The translations under genes and the position numbers were made by a program. From assembly GCA_029934515.1 (NCBI GenBank), contig JAOZMB010000024.1, positions 1 to 32,700 on the forward strand: DNA of 32,700 bases, in the 5' to 3' direction. This DNA comes from Bacteroidales bacterium. Its GTDB lineage: Bacteria; Bacteroidota; Bacteroidia; Bacteroidales; JAADGE01. Positions 9,261 through 17,679 of the stretch are shown piece by piece. The number at the start of each line of letters is the position of its first letter. Positions within the stretch are counted from its first letter, which is position 1. The notes beneath the pieces are model-generated. The model made no database searches. It saw only the letters and a program-made list of their open reading frames with translations, and was not told the DNA's origin.

Positions 9261-9911
9261 ATGGACGTAATTATTGTAGATGACCACCAGATAGTGCGCG
9301 ATGGAATTTCATTGCTTTTGATGCGATATGTTGATATTAAAGTAATCGGCGAAGCATCAAATGGCGACGAATTGTTAATTTTGTTAAAAAAATTAGAACC
9401 AGATATTATAATTCTTGATATATCTATGCCAAAAATATCTGGAATAGAACTAACAGAAATTGTAAAAAAAAAATATCCTCATATTGAAATTATTATTTTT
9501 TCGTCACATTCAGAAGGTGAAAATGTTTTAAAATCGTTAGAAGCAGGAGCAAAAGGAATATTGCCAAAAAATACTATCAGAGAAGAACTTGTCGAAGCGT
9601 TGAGAGCAGTTTATAACAGAAAAGAATTTATAAGTAAATATATTCCTTACAGTACTTTTACTAATCATATTAAAAAAAATAAAAATAGAAAAAAAGGAAA
9701 TACAAAATTGAAAAAAAAACTAAGCTCTCGCGAAATTGAAATTATGAAACTTATTGTGGAAGGAAAGACAAATAAAAAAATTGCTGATATGTTGTTTATT
9801 AGTCAAAGGACAGTAGAAAAACATAAAAGTAATATACTGAAAAAATTAGATATCGCATCTATTGTTGGTCTCGTAAAATATGCAATTAAAAATAATATTA
9901 TTGAAATTTGA
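9261..9911 (+). CDS. NarL/LuxR-family response regulator
   Basis: This 216-residue cytoplasmic regulator has an N-terminal receiver domain: acidic pair D7-D8 (IVDDHQ), phospho-acceptor D53 in IILDISMP, switch Ser near FSSHS and the conserved Lys in LPKNT. A lysine-rich linker at about 135-150 leads to a C-terminal LuxR-type helix-turn-helix (LSSREIEIMKLIVEGKTNKKIA, then FISQRTVEKHKSNILKKL). Phosphorylation, presumably by the adjacent TPR sensor kinase, should promote DNA binding. The target genes are unknown. The gene begins only 10 bases after repeat A copy 2, so its 5' untranslated region and possibly its promoter lie in the repeat. Confidence 0.93.
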   Translation: MDVIIVDDHQIVRDGISLLLMRYVDIKVIGEASNGDELLILLKKLEPDIIILDISMPKISGIELTEIVKKKYPHIEIIIFSSHSEGENVLKSLEAGAKGILPKNTIREELVEALRAVYNRKEFISKYIPYSTFTNHIKKNKNRKKGNTKLKKKLSSREIEIMKLIVEGKTNKKIADMLFISQRTVEKHKSNILKKLDIASIVGLVKYAIKNNIIEI

Positions 9912-9940
9912 GATTCTTAAAAATATAACTATTAATTATT

Positions 9941-10645
9941 ATGGATATACAAAAAAAAACAGAACTTGCCCAGAAATATATTGCTGGAGAAGTTATATTT
10001 ATTGATAAATATTTAGAATGGACTTCATTTGATGTAGTAAACAAAATTAGAAGTTTATTAAAATATAAACTCGGAATAAAAAAAATAAAAGTAGGACATG
10101 CTGGAACATTAGACCCGCTTGCAACTGGTCTGGTAATATTATGTACAGGAAAAAAAACAAAAACAATCCAACAATATCAGGATTATGAAAAAGAATATAT
10201 TGCTACAATAAAATTAGGTATTACGACTCCTTCTTTTGATTTTGAAACTGAACAGGATAATGAATATCCAATTTCTCATATCACAGAAATAATTTTTCGT
10301 AAAGGAATAAAAAAATTTTTAGGAAAACAAGAACAAATACCACCGATTTTTTCGGCTAAAAGAGTAAACGGTAAAAGAGCATATAAAAAAGCCAGAAGAG
10401 GTGAAAAATTTGAACTAAAACCATCTAATATAGAAATATTTGAAATAGAACTTCTAAATTTCGAACTTCCTTATGCAGAAATAAGAATCGTTTGTAGCAA
10501 AGGAACATATATAAGAGCATTGGCACGAGACATTGGCACAACTTTTGAAAGTGGTGCAGTATTAAGTAAACTCGTTAGAACAAGAATAGGTGATTTTTTA
10601 TTAAAAAATGCTATTTCTGTTGATATATTTGAAAAAAATATATAA
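9941..10645 (+). CDS. truB: tRNA pseudouridine(55) synthase TruB
   Basis: TruB converts uridine 55 of the T-loop of most tRNAs to pseudouridine. The 234-residue protein carries the catalytic motif GHAGTLDPLATGL with Asp58 as nucleophile, the PPIFSAKRVNGKRAYKKAR stretch, and the CSKGTYIRALARDIG motif, all intact. It has the length of the short TruB form common in Bacteroidota, without an obvious extra C-terminal PUA domain. It is followed 83 bases later by queA in the same direction, a gene pair often seen in this phylum. Confidence 0.95.
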   Translation: MDIQKKTELAQKYIAGEVIFIDKYLEWTSFDVVNKIRSLLKYKLGIKKIKVGHAGTLDPLATGLVILCTGKKTKTIQQYQDYEKEYIATIKLGITTPSFDFETEQDNEYPISHITEIIFRKGIKKFLGKQEQIPPIFSAKRVNGKRAYKKARRGEKFELKPSNIEIFEIELLNFELPYAEIRIVCSKGTYIRALARDIGTTFESGAVLSKLVRTRIGDFLLKNAISVDIFEKNI

Positions 10646-10650
10646 TTTTG
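10620..10650 (+). promoter_or_regulatory. Candidate Bacteroidota-type promoter for queA
   Basis: TTG at 10620-10622, a 20-base gap, then TAATTTTG at 10643-10650, overlapping the truB stop codon. It lies 78 bases ahead of the queA start. It fits the -33/-7 pattern loosely and could give queA a start of its own besides readthrough from truB. Confidence 0.35.
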
Positions 10651-10728
10651 CAGGTTTACTTTTTGATTTCATTTATTTGATTTATAAATATAATAGATTA
10701 AAATTATTTTAAAATATTTTTTTCGCTT

Positions 10729-11787
10729 ATGCATAAAATAAAACTTTCTCAATTCGGGTTCAATTTGCCCGAAGAACTAATTACTAAATATCCTCCCGAA
10801 AATAGAGGTGATGCTCGTTTGCTTGTATTACACAAAAAAACTGGGAAAATAGAACACAAATTATTTAAAAATGTTATTGATTATTTTAAAGAAGACGATG
10901 TTTTTGTTTTTAACAATACTCGTGTTTTCCCAGCCCATTTGAGCGGTTATAAAGAAAAAACAGGTGCTGATATTCAGGTTTTTTTATTAAGAGAACTGAG
11001 CAAAGAGCAACGTCTTTGGGATGTCTTGGTAAACCCAGCAAGAAAGATAAGAATTGGAAACAAACTTGTCTTTGGTAAAAAAGAACAACTTATTGCAGAA
11101 GTTATTGATAATACAACTTCGCGCGGAAGAACATTAAGATTCCTTCACGAAGGAGCTTACAGCGAATTTAAAAGAATAATAACAAAAATCGGCGAAACAC
11201 CTTTGCCTGCAATGATAAGACGAAAACCAGAACCAAATGATGTTAAACGTTATCAAACAATATTTGCTAAAAATGAAGGAGCAGTTGCAGCCCCAACAGC
11301 TGGAATGCACTTTAGTAAGATATTGCTTAAACGTTTTGAGTTGTGTGGAATAAAAACTGCTGAAGTTACGCTACATCTTGGACTTGGTAATTTCAGGTCA
11401 ATAGATGTCGAAGACCTAACAAAACATAAAATAGACTCCGAGCAAATATTTATAGAAGACGAGCCAGTCGAAATTATAAATAATGCAAAAATTAATAAAA
11501 AAGCAATATGTGCAGTCGGAACAACAGTCGTTAGAACACTCGAAAGCTCTGTATCTGTTGACGGATTCCTAAAACCTTTTGAAGGATGGACAAATAAGTT
11601 CGTATTCCCTCCTTATAAATTTAGAATCCAATCAAGTATGATTACAAATTTTCATTTGCCATACTCGATTCCATTAATCTCTGCCGTTGCATTCGGTGGA
11701 TTCAGATTGACATTAAAAACTTATGAAGTTGCAATAAAAAATGGTTATAAATTCGGAACCTACGGTGATGCAATGTTAATATTGTAA
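10729..11787 (+). CDS. queA: S-adenosylmethionine:tRNA ribosyltransferase-isomerase QueA
   Basis: QueA moves the ribosyl part of SAM onto 7-aminomethyl-7-deazaguanine at position 34 of tRNA, making epoxyqueuosine. The 352-residue protein has the usual length and the family blocks: [20 protein letters not shown] at the start, [11 protein letters not shown] near 60-70, the APTAGMHFS motif near 187-195, the [11 protein letters not shown] stretch near 215-225, the [12 protein letters not shown] stretch and a MITNFHLP motif near 305. No key block is missing. The QueA step acts after tRNA-guanine transglycosylase, whose gene is not in this window. Confidence 0.96.
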   Translation: MHKIKLSQFGFNLPEELITKYPPENRGDARLLVLHKKTGKIEHKLFKNVIDYFKEDDVFVFNNTRVFPAHLSGYKEKTGADIQVFLLRELSKEQRLWDVLVNPARKIRIGNKLVFGKKEQLIAEVIDNTTSRGRTLRFLHEGAYSEFKRIITKIGETPLPAMIRRKPEPNDVKRYQTIFAKNEGAVAAPTAGMHFSKILLKRFELCGIKTAEVTLHLGLGNFRSIDVEDLTKHKIDSEQIFIEDEPVEIINNAKINKKAICAVGTTVVRTLESSVSVDGFLKPFEGWTNKFVFPPYKFRIQSSMITNFHLPYSIPLISAVAFGGFRLTLKTYEVAIKNGYKFGTYGDAMLIL

Positions 11788-11853
11788 ATTGTGTTTTGAA
11801 TCTTTGGAACTATAAAATAGATATTAAAAGTATAAATGACTGGAAAATTACAA

Positions 11854-12951
11854 TTAATAATTACGTTTTGATACTGAAAATTTATAGTCTTCATTATGTC
11901 TTTTTATGCTGTCAATGATTTCTTTATTGAAACTATCTGATTCTTTGTTTAAAATCAAAGGTTCTATCGGAATATAAAACATTCTGTTTTTCAGACTGTT
12001 ATCAGGTATATTTATGTTAAGCAACCGCATTGCGTCTTTTTCTGTCGTAATAATTAGTTTCATATCAGATTCTATTTTATTAAAAGAATCTGATATTTTT
12101 TTTATATCATTATCTTTAAATTGATAATGGTCTGAATATTTTAATAATATAATTTTATCGCTCAATGTTTTTATATATTCAATAAAAGGCTCTGGATTAG
12201 CTATTCCAGTAATAATTAATAGTTCGTAATTTTTTATAAGTTCTTTATCGATTAAATAATTATTCAACGGAAAAACAGGTTCTAATTTACCATAGTTCAA
12301 ACTTGTAAAATATAATTTTTGATAAGCCTTAAGCTCCAAGTTCTTAGCAATTATTCGCATATCAATAGGTTTAATATTGACAGATGTTTTAGAAACAATT
12401 ATAATATCGGCTCTGTTTCTTTGCAAAGGGTCTTCTCTTAGGCGACCGTATGGTAGATAATAATCATTCAAAAATGGACGTTTATAATCAATCATAAGTA
12501 TTGTCAAATCAGATTTTATATAACGATGTTGAAAAGCATCGTCAAGAATAATTAGCTCTATTTTATCATCAAAATCAAGTAATTTTTTTACACCCTTAAC
12601 ACGGTTTTCTGAAACGGCTACCGTTATATTAGGGAATTTTTGTTTTATCTGTCTTGCCTCATCTCCTATCTCACTAACAGTAGAACTTATTTGTGCAATT
12701 AAAAAACCTTTTGTCTTTCTTTTGTATCCTCTACTCATAACTGCAATCCTATAATCTTTCTCAATTAATGAAACTATATATTCAACATGTGGAGTCTTTC
12801 CTGTACCGCCAACAGAAATGTTTCCTACACATATTACTGGAATATTAAAACCAGTAGTTCTTAGTATTTTTATATCAAAAAGAAAATTTCTGATATTTAC
12901 TATTAAACCGTATATTAATGAAAGCGGAAATAAAAAAAAAGCTCTTAACAT
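11854..12951 (-). CDS. lpxK: Tetraacyldisaccharide 4'-kinase LpxK
   Basis: LpxK phosphorylates the 4'-position of the lipid A disaccharide precursor at the inner face of the cytoplasmic membrane. The 365-residue protein begins with a hydrophobic N-terminal helix that anchors it to the membrane. The P-loop VGGTGKTPH is at about 47-55, the MSRGYKRKTKG stretch follows near 80, and the DDAFQHRYIKSDLTI stretch (catalytic Asp and His) near 143-157. All features match. It converges with queA and lies 154 bases downstream of pssA, so two envelope lipid genes sit together. The presence of lpxK shows that the organism makes a lipid A-based outer membrane. Confidence 0.95.
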   Translation of the reverse strand: MLRAFFLFPLSLIYGLIVNIRNFLFDIKILRTTGFNIPVICVGNISVGGTGKTPHVEYIVSLIEKDYRIAVMSRGYKRKTKGFLIAQISSTVSEIGDEARQIKQKFPNITVAVSENRVKGVKKLLDFDDKIELIILDDAFQHRYIKSDLTILMIDYKRPFLNDYYLPYGRLREDPLQRNRADIIIVSKTSVNIKPIDMRIIAKNLELKAYQKLYFTSLNYGKLEPVFPLNNYLIDKELIKNYELLIITGIANPEPFIEYIKTLSDKIILLKYSDHYQFKDNDIKKISDSFNKIESDMKLIITTEKDAMRLLNINIPDNSLKNRMFYIPIEPLILNKESDSFNKEIIDSIKRHNEDYKFSVSKRNY

Positions 12952-13045
12952 TTTTGATTTTTTTAATTGTGTATTAAGTTAGTAAACTGTTGATAATTCA
13001 CTAAATTTGTATTTTTTAAAATAATATTCTTCGTTGCGACTATAT

Positions 13046-13091
13046 AAAATCTGTGAAAAATCCGTATAATCAGTGTTCTTCTGTGTTCCTA
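13046..13091. repeat. Possible short dispersed intergenic element
   Basis: The intergenic sequence here has a pattern of repeated CTGTG / ATCCGT / CAGTGTTC / CTGTGTTCC units that resembles short dispersed phrases commonly found between Bacteroidota genes. No second copy is seen in this window, so this is only a note. Confidence 0.2.
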
Positions 13092-13105
13092 TTATTATAT
13101 TCAAT

Positions 13106-13960
13106 TTATTTTATTTGCAATTTTTTATGATTAAGTTTTTTTTTGTTAATATATATTTTAATATCTTGCGCTATTGAAAGCAAAACATACAAAACTATTA
13201 TTATAGGGACAGCAAAAATCTGCATAAAAATAAACAATAAAAATGAAACGACAAGGAAAGAATATCTTATTCTATTAGCTTTAAAAGATAATTTTTTAAA
13301 TTTTAACGAAAACATTGGCAGTTCACTAATCATTAGACATGCAAAAATAAAGATAGCAAAAAGATAAAAATATACGTTCTCGAAGACAATAAAACTTAAA
13401 AGTACATATATTCCTGAGAGACTCATAGGTAATTCTATATCAAAAAAATAATAGAATACAAATATTTTAGAGAGTTCCAATTCCATTATCAAAGGTATAG
13501 AAGCAAAAAATATAGCTGTTGCTGGTGTAGGGAGTCCCAGGAAGCTACTTGTTTGTCTTTTGTCGATATTATATTTTGCCAAACGCAGAGCTGCAAAGAG
13601 AACAAGCAATAATGGTGATAATAAAACAAGAGTTTTTACTATTGATAAATTAAAAGAAAAAACATCAACATTTAAGGCATCTTTTAAGATATGAAATATT
13701 ATTGAAGCTGGAGCTAATCCAAAACTAACAAGGTCGGCAAGAGAGTCTAATTGTTTGCCAAGTTCGGAAGTAGAACGTAGAAGCCTTGCCGCAAATCCAT
13801 CAAGAAAATCAAAAACTGCGGCAATTACAATAAAGATAGCTGCATAATATAATCGATTTGGATATTCAAAAGTATAATAAACAGCAAGAATACCGAGCAA
13901 GAGATTTAATAAAGTTAAGATGTTCGGAACAGAGAAATACTTATATTTATAAACAGTCAT
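13106..13960 (-). CDS. pssA: CDP-diacylglycerol-serine O-phosphatidyltransferase
   Basis: This is an integral membrane CDP-alcohol phosphatidyltransferase that makes phosphatidylserine, the precursor of phosphatidylethanolamine. The 284-residue protein shows the full catalytic signature D51-x2-D54-G-x2-A58-R59-x8-G68-x3-D72-x3-D76, followed by LVSFGLAPA, which is typical of the serine-using branch. Several hydrophobic spans follow, ending in a lysine-rich C-terminus. It lies upstream of lpxK on the same strand and diverges from the PorV/PorQ-like gene. Phosphatidylglycerophosphate synthase has the same core motif, but the SFGLAPA block favours serine as substrate. Confidence 0.9.
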   Translation of the reverse strand: MTVYKYKYFSVPNILTLLNLLLGILAVYYTFEYPNRLYYAAIFIVIAAVFDFLDGFAARLLRSTSELGKQLDSLADLVSFGLAPASIIFHILKDALNVDVFSFNLSIVKTLVLLSPLLLVLFAALRLAKYNIDKRQTSSFLGLPTPATAIFFASIPLIMELELSKIFVFYYFFDIELPMSLSGIYVLLSFIVFENVYFYLFAIFIFACLMISELPMFSLKFKKLSFKANRIRYSFLVVSFLLFIFMQIFAVPIIIVLYVLLSIAQDIKIYINKKKLNHKKLQIK

Positions 13961-13967
13961 AATAAAA

Positions 13968-13983
13968 TATATTTGTAAATTTG
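13968..13983 (+). promoter_or_regulatory. Candidate -7 elements for the PorV/PorQ-like gene
   Basis: Two overlapping-phase TAnnTTTG boxes, TATATTTG at 13968-13975 and TAAATTTG at 13976-13983, lie 61-77 bases before the start codon at 14045, in the 84-base space shared with pssA. No clear -33 box was found. Confidence 0.3.
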
Positions 13984-13999
13984 TAGATTTAAAAAGTTA

Positions 14000-14007
14000 C
14001 AAATATA
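14000..14007 (-). promoter_or_regulatory. Candidate -7 element for pssA
   Basis: On the minus strand this reads TATATTTG, matching TAnnTTTG, 40 bases ahead of the pssA start codon. Together with the plus-strand boxes at 13968-13983 it makes the spacer a compact divergent promoter region. The -33 element is not evident. Confidence 0.35.
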
Positions 14008-14044
14008 AAATCGTTTTTTGATAATGTTAAATTAATTTTACAAA

Positions 14045-15133
14045 ATGAGAAAAATATTATTTATAGTTTTGATTTTGGCTTCAAAAATTTCTTTTTCGCA
14101 AGCCGTAATATACAGTAATGAGTTCCTTTCGGTAGGAATAGGTGCAAGAGCATTGGCGATGTCAAATTCTGTAACTGCCTCAGCAACAGATGTTACAGCT
14201 GGTTATTGGAATCCTGCGGGTTTAAGTTTGATAGATAAAAAATATGAAATAGGAATAATGCACTCAGAATTTTTTGCTGGTTTGACAAAATTTGATTATG
14301 CTGGTTTTGCTTATAAGATTTCTGATTCTAGTTCATTTGCTGTAACTTTATTGAGATATGGAACTGATGATATACAGAATACGCTCGAATTAGTTGACCA
14401 AGATGGTAATGTTGATTACAGTAAAATTAAAAAATTCTCGGTAGCCGATTATGCTTTTTTGCTTTCTTATTCAAAAAAAACAATCATAGATGGCTTGAGT
14501 ATAGGCGCAAATGCAAAAATAATCTATAGAAATATTGGAAGTTTTGCGAATGCCTATGGTTTTGGTTTTGACATCGGGGCTATTTACAACAAAAATAAAT
14601 GGCACACAGGAATTACAATCAGAGATGCATCATCTACATTCAATGCTTGGTTTTTTGACAACTCAGAACTCGAAGATGTATTTGCAATTACAGCTAACGA
14701 ACTACCAAAAAATGGGACAGAAATTACTTTGCCAAAAATGTTACTTGGTGTAGCAAGGGATTTTAAAATTAATAAAAAAATTGGATTACTTGCAGAAATT
14801 GATGTCGATTTGAGTTTTGATGGAGAAAAAAATACTTTATTATCTACAAAATATTTTAGTGCTGAACCTCATCTTGGAATAGAATTAAATTACAATAGTT
14901 TGATTTATCTTAGAGCTGGAGTAGGAAATTTTACAAAAATAATTGATTTCTCAGACAACTCGGATACGAACAGTATAGAACAAAATTTTACAGAAGAAAT
15001 TACATTTATGCCAAGTATAGGACTTGGGATTAAACTTTTGAACTTCTCGCTCGATTATGCACTGACAGATATTGGCGGAATATCTGTTGGTTTGTATTCG
15101 AATATTTTTTCGTTAAGCTACAGGTTTAAATAA
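14045..15133 (+). CDS. PorV/PorQ-family outer-membrane beta-barrel protein
   Basis: The 362-residue protein has a signal peptide (ending FSQA near residue 20), then a GIGARALAMSNS stretch, the ATDVTAGYWNPAGL motif near residues 48-61, alternating amphipathic strands to the end, and a C-terminal aromatic strand (FSLSYRFK). This is the pattern of the PorV/PorQ (UPF0164, FadL-like) barrels. In the T9SS, PorV shuttles cargo to the attachment complex, and PorQ-like and PorV2-like members act in related roles. The sequence fits a PorV2-like member best, but which member it is cannot be settled from sequence alone. The T9SS cargo at 6227-7054 agrees with a T9SS in this genome. Confidence 0.8.
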   Translation: MRKILFIVLILASKISFSQAVIYSNEFLSVGIGARALAMSNSVTASATDVTAGYWNPAGLSLIDKKYEIGIMHSEFFAGLTKFDYAGFAYKISDSSSFAVTLLRYGTDDIQNTLELVDQDGNVDYSKIKKFSVADYAFLLSYSKKTIIDGLSIGANAKIIYRNIGSFANAYGFGFDIGAIYNKNKWHTGITIRDASSTFNAWFFDNSELEDVFAITANELPKNGTEITLPKMLLGVARDFKINKKIGLLAEIDVDLSFDGEKNTLLSTKYFSAEPHLGIELNYNSLIYLRAGVGNFTKIIDFSDNSDTNSIEQNFTEEITFMPSIGLGIKLLNFSLDYALTDIGGISVGLYSNIFSLSYRFK

Positions 15134-15161
15134 AGAAAAAAAATTCTCCGATTTGTTGGGT

Positions 15162-15194
15162 AAACCTTCAAGGTTTTTGAAACCTTGAAGGTTT
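15162..15194. terminator. Perfect 15-bp hairpin, likely bidirectional terminator
   Basis: AAACCTTCAAGGTTT (15162-15176) and AAACCTTGAAGGTTT (15180-15194) are exact reverse complements around a TTG loop. The hairpin lies 28 bases after the stop of the PorV/PorQ-like gene and 73 bases beyond the rmlD stop, that is, between convergent genes. The absence of a long T-run on either side leaves open that it is a dispersed palindromic repeat used as a terminator. Confidence 0.6.
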
Positions 15195-15267
15195 GATATT
15201 TCTTCGCTTATTTTATGCCTGTCATGAGAAAACACCTGACGAGCGCAATGGTTCTCATTACAAATAT

Positions 15268-16155
15268 TTATGTTATTATTTCTGTTTCATCAAAACATTT
15301 TTCCATGCTTTTTCTCCAGTGTTTTATTTCGATATTAAATATTTTTTTGATTTTCGATTTATTCATAACACTAAAATGTGGTCTTTCAGCTGGCAATTTA
15401 TAATCTTTTGTTTCGATTGGATTTATTTGACACTTCAAGTTAGCTTTTCTAACTATTTCGTAAGCAAAATCGTACCAAGAGCATACTCCTTCATTTGAAT
15501 AATTGTAAGTTCCGAATTTAAAATCTGACTTTTCTGTTTTAAATGAATCTGAGTATTTTGTTGTAATTTTCATTATAACATTTGCTAAATCTCTGGCATA
15601 GGTTGGTGTTCCTATTTGGTCGAATATTACATTAATCATATTTTTCTTGGCTGCAAGTTTCATTATTGTCTTAAAGAAATTTTTTCCGTATGAAGAGTAC
15701 AGCCAAGATGTTCTAATAATAATGTGTTTTTCAATATTTTTGATTATTTTTTCGCCTCCGAGTTTTGTTTTTCCGTATGCAGATATTGGTTTTGTAATAT
15801 CTGTTTCAACATAAGGTCTTGCGTTTATTTTTCCGTCATAAACATAATCAGTTGATAAATGTATTATCGGACATTTATATTTTTCGGACATATCGGCAAG
15901 TATTTTTACTCCGGATATATTAATTTTTGAGGCAAGTTCGAAATTACTCTCGGCACCGTCAACATTTGTATATGCTGCACAATTAATAATAAAATCTATT
16001 ATATTATTATCAAAAAAAAATGAAACTGATTTTTTACAAGTTATATCTAAATTATTAATATCTGTAAATATAAATTTAAAATTTTTATAATTTGTTGATA
16101 TTTTTCTTATTTCTCTTCCTAATTGTCCGTTTGCTCCTGTTATGAGTATTTTCAT
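15268..16155 (-). CDS. rfbD: dTDP-4-dehydrorhamnose reductase
   Basis: RmlD (RfbD) does the last step of dTDP-L-rhamnose synthesis, reducing the 4-keto sugar with NAD(P)H. The 295-residue protein has the nucleotide-binding loop GANGQLG at residues 7-13, the INCAAYTNVDGAE stretch near 57-69, the STDYVYDG motif near 101-108, and the catalytic pair Y127-x3-K131 (AYGKTKLGGE). Length and motifs match the family. The other rhamnose genes (rmlA, B, C) are not in this window. It points to rhamnose or a related deoxysugar in the surface glycan made by the genes further right. It is followed at a distance of 151 bases by fbp on the same strand (upstream). Confidence 0.93.
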   Translation of the reverse strand: MKILITGANGQLGREIRKISTNYKNFKFIFTDINNLDITCKKSVSFFFDNNIIDFIINCAAYTNVDGAESNFELASKINISGVKILADMSEKYKCPIIHLSTDYVYDGKINARPYVETDITKPISAYGKTKLGGEKIIKNIEKHIIIRTSWLYSSYGKNFFKTIMKLAAKKNMINVIFDQIGTPTYARDLANVIMKITTKYSDSFKTEKSDFKFGTYNYSNEGVCSWYDFAYEIVRKANLKCQINPIETKDYKLPAERPHFSVMNKSKIKKIFNIEIKHWRKSMEKCFDETEIIT

Positions 16156-16201
16156 TTTAAGTATTTAATTTTTATATAGATTTATATTTTATTATTGCAT
16201 T

Positions 16202-16257
16202 GTAAACTCATCAAAATATTTAAGTATTGAAAATCAAGGAATTACTATTTTGAAAAC
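16202..16257 (+). repeat. Dispersed repeat family B, copy 2
   Basis: The sequence gtaaactcatcaaaatattt, then aagtattgaaaatcaagg, then aattactattttgaaaac matches the reverse complement of copies at 17466-17525 and 25141-25188. It lies in the rmlD-fbp space. Its start has a decayed GCAAACGCATCAAA end motif (gtaaactcatcaaa). Confidence 0.75.
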
Positions 16258-16306
16258 ATAACCACTAACAAATAGCCACCAAAAACTAAAAACTAACCAC
16301 TAACAA

Positions 16307-17314
16307 CTATCCTAATTTATTTTCAACAAATTCTTCTGCTTTCATTACCATATTCCGTGAACCAACAAAGAACGGAGACCTTTGATGTAACGATTTAGGT
16401 TTTAAGTCCATAATTCTTGTTCCGTTACCGTCTGTTGCCATACCTCCAGACTGTTCTACAATAAATGCCATTGGGTTACATTCGTATAAAAGTCTTAGTT
16501 TTCCGTTCTTGGCGCTTGCTGTTTTCGGATAAATAAATATTCCTCCTTTAAGCAGGTTACGATGGAAATCGGCTACTAGCGAACCTATATATCTCGATGT
16601 ATATGGTCTGTTTGTTTGCGGGTCGTTTTCCTGACAATATTTGATATATTTTTTTACTGCTTTTGGAAATTTAATGTAATTTCCCTCATTAATTGAGTAT
16701 ATATTACCAGAGACGGGAATTTTAATATTTTTGTGAGATAAACAAAACTCACCTATTGAGGGGTCTAATGTAAAACCGTTTACTCCACGTCCTGTTGTAT
16801 AAACCATCATCGTAGATGAGCCATAAATTATATATCCAGCAGCTACTTGTTTTGTTCCTTCTTGCAAGAAATCTTTATCTTCCGCTATGTGTCCGACCTG
16901 TGAGATACGTCTGTATATTGCAAAAATAGTTCCTATAGAAACATTAACATCAATGTTTGAAGAACCATCGAGAGGGTCTATGGCGACAACATATTTTCCA
17001 TTTTTAGCCATTTCACTTTTAAATTTTACAATATTTTGTTCCTCCTCAGAAGCTATTCCACAACATTCAGCACTTGATTTTAATGAATTTATAAATTTTT
17101 CATCAGCAAATACATCTAATTTTTTTTGTTGCTCTCCGTGAACATTATTAGTATCAGCAATTCCAAGTATATCAACAAGTCCGGCTTTGTTTACTTCCCT
17201 GTTTACTATTTTTGCTGCTATTCCTATATGATTTAATAATCTTGTCAATTCTCCTTTTGCATAAGGGAAATCTACCTGACGCTCAATTATAAACTCATTT
17301 AAAGTTATTATCAT
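16307..17314 (-). CDS. fbp: Class I fructose-1,6-bisphosphatase
   Basis: This gluconeogenic enzyme hydrolyses fructose 1,6-bisphosphate to fructose 6-phosphate with Mg2+. The 335-residue length is typical of class I. The metal-binding signature [11 protein letters not shown] lies at about 112-122 (D113, D116). The [14 protein letters not shown] stretch precedes it near 83-97, and [26 protein letters not shown] and [14 protein letters not shown] blocks follow. All expected regions are present. It is transcribed toward rmlD. The linkage to a sugar-nucleotide gene may simply be shared carbohydrate supply. The start codon at 17314 gives the standard N-terminus ([10 protein letters not shown]). 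Confidence 0.95.
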   Translation of the reverse strand: MIITLNEFIIERQVDFPYAKGELTRLLNHIGIAAKIVNREVNKAGLVDILGIADTNNVHGEQQKKLDVFADEKFINSLKSSAECCGIASEEEQNIVKFKSEMAKNGKYVVAIDPLDGSSNIDVNVSIGTIFAIYRRISQVGHIAEDKDFLQEGTKQVAAGYIIYGSSTMMVYTTGRGVNGFTLDPSIGEFCLSHKNIKIPVSGNIYSINEGNYIKFPKAVKKYIKYCQENDPQTNRPYTSRYIGSLVADFHRNLLKGGIFIYPKTASAKNGKLRLLYECNPMAFIVEQSGGMATDGNGTRIMDLKPKSLHQRSPFFVGSRNMVMKAEEFVENKLG

Positions 17315-17679
17315 AACAAATATATTTATATTAAAAATAAGTTTGTAAAGTTATAAACTATAAATAGAATAGCTAATAAAATATAATAAAATGCAAATGC
17401 AAACGCATCAAAAATAAATTATTCTTCATTATCTCAATAATGTTATGTTTTTAAAGCCATTAAAAATCACTATTTTGAAAATAGTAATTCCTTGATTTTT
17501 CAGCACTTAAATATTTTGATGCATCTTCCTTTATCGTCTTTTAAAGAAATCTTTGATAATATATAATTTTCTCCACAAATTTAAATTAGAACCATTTCAA
17601 TGGAAGTACCAGTTATTTTACGTATTTTTTATAAAAATAAATTTATGTTTATGAGAAATTATCATATTCTATTACATTT
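17315..17679. other. 365-base intergenic space with a long family B element
   Basis: The space between the sulfotransferase and fbp contains a long variant of repeat B (17399-17525). No coding frame, RNA or clear promoter was recognised outside the repeat. It marks the boundary between the metabolic genes and the sulfotransferase operon. Confidence 0.5.
17399..17525. repeat. Dispersed repeat family B, copy 3, long variant with inverted ends
   Basis: The left end GCAAACGCATCAAAA (17399-17413) is partly repeated inverted at the right end (TTTTGATGCATC, 17514-17525). The right half (17466-17525) carries the family core, including a near palindrome CTATTTTGAAAATAG. The left half, about 65 bases, is unlike the other copies. 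The layout resembles a small non-autonomous mobile element (MITE). Confidence 0.65.

Noticed and set aside
15193-15498. Plus-strand frames opposite the end of rmlD
   Set aside because: They are shadows of rmlD, with low-complexity phenylalanine/tyrosine-rich translations and no family.
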